50,719 bases of DNA from Deltaproteobacteria bacterium UBA2409 (lineage in GTDB: Bacteria; Bdellovibrionota_C; UBA2361; DDRT01), in the NCBI GenBank assembly GCA_002343185.1, contig DDRT01000020.1, positions 289,599 to 340,317 of the forward strand, in the 5' to 3' direction. Positions 8,356 through 16,216 of this stretch are shown in pieces (position 1 is the first letter of the stretch; each line of letters begins with the position of its first letter). Both the position numbers and the translations under genes were made by a program. The notes beneath the pieces are model-generated. The model worked only from the letters and a program-made list of their open reading frames with translations, was not told where the DNA came from and made no database searches.

Positions 8356-9590
8356 GTTCCACCCCGGATAATATCAACTGGATTAACGCTGGCTGCTTTT
8401 TTTGCAGGCAGATATGCAGCTAGTATCGAAGCGCCAAGTGCAAATGAAATTGCAACCATAAATTGCCAAATCCCCCAATCAATCGGCATCCCTATCGATT
8501 GAGTGGCTCCTGGAGGTTTAAAATTAATGCTCATGAGTAGCCCCATCAGACTCATTCCAAATGGAAGTCCGAAAACACAACCTACAAGACCGAGAATAAT
8601 CCCCTGAGAGAGGAAAATTTTTAGTATATCCTTTGGCTCAAAGCCAATTGACTTTAGTATTGCAATGTCTCGTTGTTTTTCAAGAACAACTGTGGAGATA
8701 ACGTTGTATATTCCGAATGCAGCAACGATTAAAACAGCGCTTACTACTGTATACATTATCGTATTTCTAATCTTAAATGTGCTTAGTAGATCCTCTGACG
8801 CTTCTTGCCAAGAGATACTCTTATATAAGAATCGCTTTTCAATTTCACGAGAAAGGTTCAAGGCCTCATCAGGTTTGGGAGTTTTCACAATGATTGAATT
8901 AATTCGATTGACCTTGCCAAGTAAAGATTGTGCTCTAGTAATATGTAAAAAACTTTGCGTTTCATCATAACTTCTTCTTCCGGTTCTAAATATGCCTAGG
9001 ACTTTGAAATTTCTAACAGTTCCTGATGGGCCAACTACAGTGAAGATGTCTCCTTTTTTTATAGCTAACTTACTTGCTAACTCGCTTCCTAAAAGTATTC
9101 CATCAGGATTGGCTATTAGGTCATCTACTTTTCCTGAGACGAGGTACTCTTCGATGGTAGAAACAGAGCGAAGATCCTCGGGGATTACTCCGTTTAAGGT
9201 TACGCTAGTATCTTTCCCTGCGTAGGTCACAAGCCCTTGGCCAAGTAACATCTCAGATGCTTGAACGCCTGGTTTTGACCTTAAAAAATCTAATATCTCT
9301 CCGTATCCACGAATTCCACGTGTTTCTCTGAAGGGTCTTACGTTTTTAATTTCAATTGCTGAATTGGACATTTCTGCAGGTTGAATTCTTGGAGCTCTAA
9401 AATCATCGCTAATGGTGATGTGAGGAGAGTTATCAACAAGTCTTTTTAAAAAATCCTTCTCAGATCCAACCATTAAGGATGAGATAGCAAGGAAGAATCC
9501 AGTACCTAAAATTATTCCCATTAAAGAGACTAGGCTCTGTCTCTTTCTTGATAATAAATGTTTTAGGGCAATTGAGACTAATATGTTCAT
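8352..9590 (-). CDS. ABC transporter permease, FtsX/MacB-LolE type
   Basis: A 412-aa permease with the type VII ABC layout. It has one membrane helix near 15-40, a large periplasmic domain (about 45-270), then three C-terminal helices near 280-300, 325-350 and 370-395. The end AYLPAKKAASVNPVDIIRGG is the conserved FtsX-family tail. The family transmits ATP hydrolysis as mechanical motion to periplasmic partners, in lipoprotein release (Lol), macrolide or peptide efflux (MacB) or cell-wall control (FtsX). Its start overlaps the fusion-protein stop by 4 bp. The fusion partner next door argues for MacB-like efflux, but substrate is unknown. Confidence 0.9.
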   Translation of the reverse strand: MNILVSIALKHLLSRKRQSLVSLMGIILGTGFFLAISSLMVGSEKDFLKRLVDNSPHITISDDFRAPRIQPAEMSNSAIEIKNVRPFRETRGIRGYGEILDFLRSKPGVQASEMLLGQGLVTYAGKDTSVTLNGVIPEDLRSVSTIEEYLVSGKVDDLIANPDGILLGSELASKLAIKKGDIFTVVGPSGTVRNFKVLGIFRTGRRSYDETQSFLHITRAQSLLGKVNRINSIIVKTPKPDEALNLSREIEKRFLYKSISWQEASEDLLSTFKIRNTIMYTVVSAVLIVAAFGIYNVISTVVLEKQRDIAILKSIGFEPKDILKIFLSQGIILGLVGCVFGLPFGMSLMGLLMSINFKPPGATQSIGMPIDWGIWQFMVAISFALGASILAAYLPAKKAASVNPVDIIRGGT

Positions 9591-10513
9591 TTGATGATTA
9601 AGTCATTTTCACTTAGGCCATCCAAGATCTCAGAGTATTCAGTTCCTCTGATTCCAACAGCTACTTTTTTAAGTTTATTGTTTTCAAGGCGCACATTGTC
9701 GTTTTCGAGTAAAAATGAGGTTGGAATTAATAGAGTATTAAGCTTCTTCTCGGTTATGATGTTTGCCTCGATAGTCATGCCAAATTTAAGAGGTGTCTGA
9801 TTTGGTAAATTGACCCTCACCCTAAAGCTACGAGCTATAGGATCCCCTTTAGGAGTTATTGTATTAACAGATCCTTTGAAAATTTGTGAAGCAAAAGCAT
9901 CAGATCTAAGTAATACATCCTGACCAATTTTAATCTCTGAAATATCTTCCTCATCAACTTCAACTGTCACTCTAGGAGTTTCATCAGAAGCCATCCAGAA
10001 AAGTTTATCTTGAGGAGTTAGAAGATCGCCTACTTCTCCGTCTCTTCTGATAATTAGTCCATCAGAAGGTGCAACGATCTGAGTGTACTCAAATCTTGCC
10101 TTTGTTGCTTTTAGTAGAGCCTGTGCTGATAAGAATTGTGAGTGTGCCTTATCGTATACGTCCAAAGAGACCGCGTTTTTATCTCGAAGTGCTTTGATCC
10201 TTCTATATTCTTGAGCAGCAAGGATCTCCTTAGCTTCTTGTTCAAGGAGGTTTGCTTTTTCCTGTGAATCATCAAGGCGTGCTAAGAGGTCTCCTTTTTT
10301 AACTCTAGATCCTTCATCTGCTAATAGCTCTACTAATTTTGCTGTAATCTTAGGTGATAAATAAACCATGATCGTTGGTTCGACTGTTCCGGTTGCGTAA
10401 ACAGCCCTAATAGCCTCACCCCTAAAAACAGTAGCTGTTTCAGGACTCTTCCTGAATAAGATCGCTCCAAGAGTAATTATAATTAAAATAACCGCCAGTA
10501 TTTTATAGCGCAT
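9587..10513 (-). CDS. Periplasmic membrane-fusion (adaptor) protein, MacA/HlyD-like
   Basis: A 308-aa adaptor with an N-terminal membrane anchor (residues about 3-18). The lipoyl half-motifs follow (ATGTVEP...VYLSPKITAKLVELLADEGS, then ...VAPSDGLIIRRDGEVGDLL). A short coiled-coil hairpin lies between them near 85-135, then beta-barrel and membrane-proximal domains. Adaptors of this kind bridge an inner-membrane transporter to an outer-membrane exit duct. The hairpin is short, so docking to a TolC-type channel is plausible but not shown, and no outer-membrane factor is encoded nearby. It forms a coupled set with the permease (4-bp overlap) and ATPase. Confidence 0.88.
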   Translation of the reverse strand: MRYKILAVILIIITLGAILFRKSPETATVFRGEAIRAVYATGTVEPTIMVYLSPKITAKLVELLADEGSRVKKGDLLARLDDSQEKANLLEQEAKEILAAQEYRRIKALRDKNAVSLDVYDKAHSQFLSAQALLKATKARFEYTQIVAPSDGLIIRRDGEVGDLLTPQDKLFWMASDETPRVTVEVDEEDISEIKIGQDVLLRSDAFASQIFKGSVNTITPKGDPIARSFRVRVNLPNQTPLKFGMTIEANIITEKKLNTLLIPTSFLLENDNVRLENNKLKKVAVGIRGTEYSEILDGLSENDLIIK

Positions 10514-10557
10514 ACCCTAGTAGAATAACCTGTAAACTTAAAAGCTACAAAATGGTC

Positions 10558-11076
10558 TTATCGCTTTGTAATGTCGAGCCCTTTAACGATTACTGGTCCA
10601 AAAAGAGGTCTATCAATGTCAAACTGCTCTGAAATTGATTTTGTAGTGTCGTAAATGTCTACATCCAATTCTACTAGTGCATCATCTACCGGTTTAGTAG
10701 CCTGAAGTTGAAAGTCTATTCTTGCTCTTCGTTCGTCATCAAATGTACTACTTGTAAAAACATAGACTATGTATCGGTAGTCTCCTTTCTCATCATCTAT
10801 AAATGGAGTTAATTCAATTCGTTGATCTCTTGGTAAAGATAGAAACTCGGTGTTTACCACACGGATCATCGATCTAGGCACTCTCCATTTAAGAACTATG
10901 CCATTTGGATGGATATCTGAGAGCTCGCTTCTAACCGCAAGTCTGTCACCAACAAGAATGTTACCAGATGAGATTGTTAAAGTTACATCTGCTGGTTTTG
11001 TTGATAGAGGATCTGGATCTCCACCTCCACCACTACCACATGCAGCTAATGCTAGGATGAGAATAAGCCTTTTCAT
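10558..11076 (-). CDS. Predicted lipoprotein of unknown function in the fliHI/ABC gene run
   Basis: A 172-aa protein opening with a classic lipoprotein signal, MKRLILILALAAC (lipobox LAAC), followed by a Gly-rich linker GSGGGGDPDP. The rest looks like one beta-rich domain (repeated short strands such as DVTLTISSGNILVG, RIDFQLQATKP). I recognise no known family. Its start lies 19 bp downstream of the fliI stop and its end 44 bp before the adaptor gene, so it is probably made from the same transcript. It could be a partner of the ABC system or a flagellar-associated lipoprotein; nothing in the sequence decides this. Confidence 0.75.
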   Translation of the reverse strand: MKRLILILALAACGSGGGGDPDPLSTKPADVTLTISSGNILVGDRLAVRSELSDIHPNGIVLKWRVPRSMIRVVNTEFLSLPRDQRIELTPFIDDEKGDYRYIVYVFTSSTFDDERRARIDFQLQATKPVDDALVELDVDIYDTTKSISEQFDIDRPLFGPVIVKGLDITKR

Positions 11077-11095
11077 AATTCAACTTTTAGATGCT

Positions 11096-12328
11096 TTATA
11101 GCGGGTCAAAGACTCGCTCTAGATCGTCCCAAGGGTTTGATACTATTTCATTCAAACGCTGGTTTCTTAATGTTGATATTTTAGGCTCTAACTCTAAGGC
11201 ACGCTTTAATTCAATATCAGGTGTTCCTCCAAAGAGAACAATGTCTCGATCTCGCTCAAGTCTTTCAAGCAGCTTTAATGCCTCGTTTCTTTTTACTGCG
11301 ACAGCCTCAGGAAGTAGCCTTTCTGTGACTCTTGAAAGAGATCTTAAAGGATCGATAGCTGGTCTAATCCCACGTTGAGCCTCCTTTCTTGATAGAAGAA
11401 GATGACCGTCAAGCAGACTTTTCACCTCTTCAGAAAGTGGATCTTCACTGTCACCATCAGCTCCTAATAATGTGTAGAATGCTGTGATGCTTCCATTCTC
11501 AGATGTACCTGCTCGCTCAAGAAGCCTTGGAAGTTCGGTATAAACTGAAGGTGTGTACCCGTGTCTTATTGGAAGTTCGCCAGCAGTAAGTCCAACATCT
11601 CGTATTGCTCTTGCAGTTCTTGTAAGTGAATCAATAAGAAGTAAAACCCGTAATCCTTTATCTCGAAAATATTCTGCGATTGATGTGGCGGTAAAAGGAG
11701 CAAGGGCTCTTCTTATCGGAGCTTCGTCGCTAGTGGCAACTACTACTACTCTTTTTGACTGAATAGTCTCTGTAAGCTCGAGAAACTCCCTAACTTCTCT
11801 CCCACGTTCTCCAACAAGTCCGATAACTACAAGGTCTGCTTCCACCTGGTTAGCTAGAGTGCCAAGTAAGGTTGATTTTCCGGTACCAGCCGGTGCAATT
11901 ACAGCAAGTCTTTGACCCTCACCAATCGGGAAGAAGCAATCAATAGTTTTTACACCCGTCTTTAGCATTTTTGAAATTGGTTTTCTGTTAAGCACTTTTG
12001 GTGGAGGTCTATCAAGTGAACTAAGAGGCTCCTTTATTAAGCCATCTAGAGGATTGCCAAGCGCATCTACAATTTTACCTCTTAAGCTTTCTCCAATCGG
12101 AATCGATGGAGGTAAACCATATGATGTAACTTTTCCTAAAAGTGAAATGCCGACTGTATCACCTAAAGGAGCAATTTGAACCTTTTCTTCTTCGAAGCCA
12201 ACAACCTTCCCTGGTATTGATCCTCTATCCGTCTCAATCAAGCAAAAGCTTCCCATCGGTACTCCAAAGAGAGAAGCTAAAATCAGTGGGCCTTTAATTC
12301 CAGTAACTCGACCTTCATATTCTATCAT
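11096..12328 (-). CDS. fliI: Flagellar export ATPase FliI (FliI/YscN family)
   Basis: A 410-aa F1-beta-like ATPase. It has Walker A APAGTGKS at 145-152, the family signature GERGREV at 173-179, Walker B VLLLIDS at 228-234 followed by LTRTARAIRD, and the C-terminal region of the family. It powers and chaperones substrate unfolding at the flagellar type III export gate. FliI and the injectisome ATPase SctN are hard to tell apart by motifs. The flagellar choice rests on the hook gene at 5.6 kb, the adjacent FliH-like gene, and the absence of injectisome genes. It overlaps fliH by 4 bp (ATGA). It is somewhat shorter than enterobacterial FliI. Confidence 0.88.
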   Translation of the reverse strand: MIEYEGRVTGIKGPLILASLFGVPMGSFCLIETDRGSIPGKVVGFEEEKVQIAPLGDTVGISLLGKVTSYGLPPSIPIGESLRGKIVDALGNPLDGLIKEPLSSLDRPPPKVLNRKPISKMLKTGVKTIDCFFPIGEGQRLAVIAPAGTGKSTLLGTLANQVEADLVVIGLVGERGREVREFLELTETIQSKRVVVVATSDEAPIRRALAPFTATSIAEYFRDKGLRVLLLIDSLTRTARAIRDVGLTAGELPIRHGYTPSVYTELPRLLERAGTSENGSITAFYTLLGADGDSEDPLSEEVKSLLDGHLLLSRKEAQRGIRPAIDPLRSLSRVTERLLPEAVAVKRNEALKLLERLERDRDIVLFGGTPDIELKRALELEPKISTLRNQRLNEIVSNPWDDLERVFDPL

Positions 12329-12798
12329 AGAAGATCTCTCATCTCGCTAGTGATTGAGTATCTTAGTTTTCCAAATGGGTGCTCGACCTCAATAGTGTCT
12401 ATTGGTAGCTCTGGATCATGTCTAACTGGGATTGAAGCTTTTAGTTGAAGATCTGGATTCACAACCAGAGTAATATTCTGAGGAAGTCTTGGAATCATAG
12501 AGTTTAATTTTTCTAAAAGAAGCTCTGGAAACTCAGTAGCGATCTTTTCTCCCATTTTACTAAGAACAGAATGTAGGAGCTGTTTAGCTTGGTCGGTAAC
12601 AGGGATTGATGATGTTCTTTTAAGTTCGGCTTCTATTAACTTTAATCCCTCACTAAACCCCTGTTTTTTTGCTAGGTAAAATAGTTTTTTTGAAGCTTCC
12701 CGTCTTTTTATCCTTAATCTGTGCTCTTTTTCTGCTAGGTTCTCTCTTTTTAGCTTAAATAAAAGCGCCTCTTTTGGAATATGCTTAATAAAGTTCAC
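12325..12798 (-). CDS. FliH-like flagellar export ATPase regulator
   Basis: A 157-aa protein that directly precedes and overlaps fliI, the usual place for fliH. Residues about 15-65 are highly charged and helical (KLKRENLAEKEHRLRIKRRE), as in the FliH coiled stalk. The C-terminal part (TLVVNPDLQLKASIPV, then DTIEVEHPFGKLRYSI) fits the FliH/SctL fold, which holds FliI as a 2:1 complex at the export gate. Similarity is too diffuse to name it on sequence alone, and it is shorter than typical FliH (about 230 aa), so the call leans on gene order. The start codon is GTG; there is no earlier in-frame candidate with a better ribosome site. Confidence 0.7.
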   Translation of the reverse strand: MNFIKHIPKEALLFKLKRENLAEKEHRLRIKRREASKKLFYLAKKQGFSEGLKLIEAELKRTSSIPVTDQAKQLLHSVLSKMGEKIATEFPELLLEKLNSMIPRLPQNITLVVNPDLQLKASIPVRHDPELPIDTIEVEHPFGKLRYSITSEMRDLL

Positions 12799-12873
12799 AT
12801 AAGTACAATCGTAGAATAATCAAAAAAGTTTCCTCATGTTTATAAATATCTCGATTCAGGGTAAATTAAATAT

Positions 12874-13398
12874 GTGAAAAAAGAAGAGGCGCTCTCTGAT
12901 AGTAATATCAATGTTATAATAGTAAGGCACAGCTTACTAAACCAAATCCCCCTAATTCTTCTTATAATTCTATTAGTTGCTCTTAGTATTTACGGCACTT
13001 TCAAGTTCCCTATGACACTTCAGACATTATTCACTGTTGGTGGATTCACAATTTATCTTCCTCTTTTTGGAATATTTCCACTTGTAGTGTGTGGAGTTCT
13101 CGCTCATAGGGTTTTAAATGAAAGGCTCATCTTTCATCCAGACTATATGTTATTTCGTGAGGGAGTTGTTAGTTGGAGAGAGAATAGTAGCAGAGTTGAG
13201 TATGAATGGATTAGGGAGGTTAATATAAAGCAGAATCTATTAAATAAGCTCTTAGGAGTAGGGGAAGTAAAAGTGTCCACTGTTGCAACTCAAATTGCCG
13301 CTGTTTTAACGATGCCAGGAGTTAGGAATCCAAGAGCTGTAAAAGACGAGATTTACAGAAGAATTGAAGCAGCAAAAAGTGCTAAGGATGATGAGTAA
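12874..13398 (+). CDS. Membrane protein with bacterial PH (bPH2/DUF304-like) domain
   Basis: A 174-aa protein with two hydrophobic segments (about 24-42 and 52-78), then a soluble domain beginning RLIFHPDYMLFREGVVSW. This is the bacterial pleckstrin-homology pattern of YdbS/YdbT-type proteins: a beta strand, then the conserved arginine-rich turn, then the V-R-INIKQNLLNKLLGVGEV stretch at about 110-130. The role of this family is largely unknown. The start is a GTG; no strong Shine-Dalgarno is visible. It stands alone, divergent from fliH and convergent with murJ. Confidence 0.8.
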   Translation: MKKEEALSDSNINVIIVRHSLLNQIPLILLIILLVALSIYGTFKFPMTLQTLFTVGGFTIYLPLFGIFPLVVCGVLAHRVLNERLIFHPDYMLFREGVVSWRENSSRVEYEWIREVNIKQNLLNKLLGVGEVKVSTVATQIAAVLTMPGVRNPRAVKDEIYRRIEAAKSAKDDE

Positions 13399-13475
13399 AC
13401 CCTAAGTGAAGTGATAATTAAGTTCAATTTTGTTTGAGCGCAGAGTGCTCAGAGTTTTAATTTATATTCAGTACA

Positions 13476-15056
13476 TCAGCTCTTATTAAGCTTACCTAAT
13501 ATTTCTTTAATATTATGTTTCTCAGCAGGATACAGAATCATCAAAACTCCAACGATATACAGGAAGGTAGAGATAGAGATCTGAGCAAGCTCGGACAGAT
13601 GAGGAACTCTTACAGATACTGCTAAGAAAGCCCCAACTAAAGCAGATAAGGCTCCATTCCCGAGTGTATGAAAAAACTTACCAAGAGGAGTTTCAAGGAG
13701 CACCCAGAGTAGTCCTACTATCACAAGCCCTGAGGCAGTAAATGCGATACTTGAACCATATGCTATGCCTGAAGCTCCTAAAACATAAGGACTATCAGGT
13801 TGAATACTGGCAAAAAATGAAGCTAAAAAACCATCCGATGTTATCGGCCCCATAAAATAGAGTGAGCAGTAAACCATTACCACTAGGGTAAAAACACCTA
13901 ACAGTGCAGGAAGAGCTGTTCTGTGGCTTGCATTTAAGGCTCTTACTCCTAAGCTTTGTACTGTAACCCCCCAGATCCCAAGTGCATAGGCTGAGAGTGC
14001 AGCAGCTGTTAATTTTGAGTTCTCAGCTGTAAAAGTCCCACCTTCAAACAAGAAAGTAACTATCTCTAGTGAGTGAACCATTATCCATCCTGTAAGAGGA
14101 AGAAGAAGTAAGCTTGACCATCTAAGCGCCTGTAAGAAAGTTGCATTGAACTTTTCTTTATCATTTTGTGCAAAGCTTTGAGAAAGAACTGGAAGGAGTA
14201 CTGAAGAGAGCGCAAGCGAAAAAACTCCTATTGGAAGTTGAACTAGTCTGTCTGCATATGAAAGTCCGGCTATATTCCCTTCAGGTAAAAAGCTTGATAG
14301 TTGAGTTCCAACAAAGATCGATACCTGATAGATGGCTGCTCCAAAAAGAGCGCCCCAAAATAGATTAAAAAACTTTGAAATTCCTGGAGCGCTAAAATTA
14401 AAGGTAGGCATTAGTGAGAATCCAGCCCTTTTAATTTTTCCGAGCTGAACTAGAACCTGAACAATACCGCCAGCCAAGACTGACCAGGCTAATATATAAC
14501 CTGCTTCTATTAAGTCATAGTTTAGAGCCAGCAATGCTCCAGCAATCATGGTGATATTCATCAATATTTGAGCGTAGGCAGAAATTCCGAATACAGAAAC
14601 TGAATTAAGAGCACCGTTAATTAGAGCTATAAGACTTACAAATATTATGTAAGGGAACATTATCTGAGTAAGTGTTACGCAAAGATTAAATCTTTCACCA
14701 CTAAAGCCTGGAGCAAGAAGTGTTACGATCTGCTCAGAAAAAAGGATCCCTAAGATGGCTGATAGGGAAGTTGCCAAAATTAGCCATGAAACAAGTGACT
14801 GTAAAAAATCCCGTGCTTCACCATGGCTCTTTGAATTTAGCTCTGTGAGGACAGGAACAAATGCACTATTAAGCGCTCCTTCACCAAAAACACTTCTTAG
14901 AAGATTTGGAATTCTAAACGCAACAAAGAAAGCATCAGCATAAAGAGAAGCACCAAGAAGTCTTGCTATGATGACTTCCCTAATAAAACCTAAAATTCTG
15001 CTAATCATTGTTAGAGAGGAAACGATAGCAGTTCCTCTAAGTAAAACCTTGTTCAT
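13476..15056 (-). CDS. murJ: Lipid II flippase MurJ
   Basis: A 526-aa integral membrane protein with about 14 hydrophobic segments, the MurJ/MviN layout. The N-terminus (SRILGFIREVIIARLLGAS, then ADAFFVAFRIPNLLRSVFGE) and GALNSAFVPVL are near-signature for the family. These include the arginines in R-ILGFIR and RIPNLLR that line the cavity. It flips lipid II to the periplasmic face for peptidoglycan synthesis and is normally essential. It starts at an ATG that overlaps the phosphofructokinase stop by 4 bp, so the two genes are coupled. Confidence 0.95.
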   Translation of the reverse strand: MNKVLLRGTAIVSSLTMISRILGFIREVIIARLLGASLYADAFFVAFRIPNLLRSVFGEGALNSAFVPVLTELNSKSHGEARDFLQSLVSWLILATSLSAILGILFSEQIVTLLAPGFSGERFNLCVTLTQIMFPYIIFVSLIALINGALNSVSVFGISAYAQILMNITMIAGALLALNYDLIEAGYILAWSVLAGGIVQVLVQLGKIKRAGFSLMPTFNFSAPGISKFFNLFWGALFGAAIYQVSIFVGTQLSSFLPEGNIAGLSYADRLVQLPIGVFSLALSSVLLPVLSQSFAQNDKEKFNATFLQALRWSSLLLLPLTGWIMVHSLEIVTFLFEGGTFTAENSKLTAAALSAYALGIWGVTVQSLGVRALNASHRTALPALLGVFTLVVMVYCSLYFMGPITSDGFLASFFASIQPDSPYVLGASGIAYGSSIAFTASGLVIVGLLWVLLETPLGKFFHTLGNGALSALVGAFLAVSVRVPHLSELAQISISTFLYIVGVLMILYPAEKHNIKEILGKLNKS

Positions 15057-16171
15057 CGAATCATGAAGCTCCGGGCTACTTTGTAAAGATCGCTATTTAA
15101 GTCAAGTTTACGAGACATCATCCTCCCATCTGGACCCATCATAGATTGAAGAGCTACAGATCCGATACGATCAAACTCTCTTGTAACCATAACACCAGTG
15201 GCTCCCTCATCAAGAAGTCGTACTGCACCTAGACCTAAGAATGTAGTGTACTCAATATCAAAGGAGACAGGGTCTGCGCAGCGAAGTTCATATCCTAAGT
15301 TTTTCGTGTAAAAGGCCATATCAAGATTGGAAGATTTGCATACTGAGCGCATGTGTTTAACTAAAAGATCACTAATATGCACCTCTGAGTGTCTTATTCT
15401 ACCTAAGTGGTCTCTTGGGCAATCAGCAACTTCAGGTACTGAGTTAGGATCTAGAACGTCAATAATACCTTCAGCTACTACTATAAGGCCAAAAGGTTTG
15501 CCCATACTGTGCCTTGCCCTAACTGAGCCCATTAAAAGAGAGGCAACTTCCTGTACAGATGGTTTTCTACCTTCGAACTCTTCAGGAATAAAAGTTGATG
15601 TGGCTCTACTTGCAACTCCAAGACCAAGAGCTAAAAACCCAGCATGCCTTCCCATACTTGTTACTACAAACCATCGCTTAGTAGTACGAGCATCGACACT
15701 TAGTGTGTCTAAAATTTTAGTACCGACAGATCTAGCTGTTTCAAATCCAAAACTTGGGTACTGATTTGGAAGCATTAGATCGTTATCAATAGTTTTTGGA
15801 ACATGAACAACAGAAATTGAAGGAAGATGCTTTGTGATTTGGTAAGAGACCCAGGCAGATCCCTCGCCACCGATAACAATTAGTTTATCAATTTTATGAT
15901 CGGAGAGATTTCGCTTAAACTTCTCGATATTAGATTCAAGTGGGTTGATTCTGGAGGTTCCTAAAATGCTTCCACCTGATTTGTAGATTCTTGAAACCTC
16001 TTCTATCTGAAGCCTTCTAATATTGGAGCCGTTTATTGCTCCTAAAAACCCATCCTGAATCCCATAAACCTCATATCCGCGATGTTCGCCAGCAATAACA
16101 CTTGAACTAATAACACTGTTTATCCCAGGGGCTGGGCCTCCGCTGACAACAATTCCGATTCGCTTTGACAT
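15053..16171 (-). CDS. 6-phosphofructokinase (ATP or PPi donor unclear)
   Basis: A 372-aa phosphofructokinase that phosphorylates fructose 6-phosphate in glycolysis. Motifs: GGPAPG at 11-16, GGEGS at 101-105, PKTIDND at 125-131 with the catalytic aspartate, and TSMGRHAG at 171-178. The second Gly of GGEGS matches ATP enzymes (GGDGS), while the Lys of PKTIDND matches PPi enzymes; this Gly/Lys mix is known in a separate group. The usual metal-binding Asp is Glu here. I chose the ATG at 16171, which puts MSKRIGIVVSGG at the N-terminus as in the family; an upstream in-frame TTG at 16213 would add 14 residues. It is divergent from the disordered-protein gene, with only 45 bp between starts. Confidence 0.88.
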   Translation of the reverse strand: MSKRIGIVVSGGPAPGINSVISSSVIAGEHRGYEVYGIQDGFLGAINGSNIRRLQIEEVSRIYKSGGSILGTSRINPLESNIEKFKRNLSDHKIDKLIVIGGEGSAWVSYQITKHLPSISVVHVPKTIDNDLMLPNQYPSFGFETARSVGTKILDTLSVDARTTKRWFVVTSMGRHAGFLALGLGVASRATSTFIPEEFEGRKPSVQEVASLLMGSVRARHSMGKPFGLIVVAEGIIDVLDPNSVPEVADCPRDHLGRIRHSEVHISDLLVKHMRSVCKSSNLDMAFYTKNLGYELRCADPVSFDIEYTTFLGLGAVRLLDEGATGVMVTREFDRIGSVALQSMMGPDGRMMSRKLDLNSDLYKVARSFMIR

Positions 16172-16216
16172 AGAACTAGGTGATATGATGACCTTGATAG
16201 GGCTATAGTTCAAGTC

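Noticed and set aside
11096..12798. Injectisome type III secretion ATPase and stator instead of FliI and FliH
   Set aside because: The hook protein gene is nearby and no secretin, needle or translocon genes are present; motifs alone cannot exclude it.
13399..13475. Bidirectional terminator between the PH-domain gene and murJ
   Set aside because: The GAGC...GCTC pairing is only 4 bp with a 7-nt loop, too weak to support.
14168..14368. Plus-strand open frames within murJ, SNF2, fliI and other long minus-strand genes
   Set aside because: They lie wholly inside well-supported genes, lack ribosome sites and show no family features.
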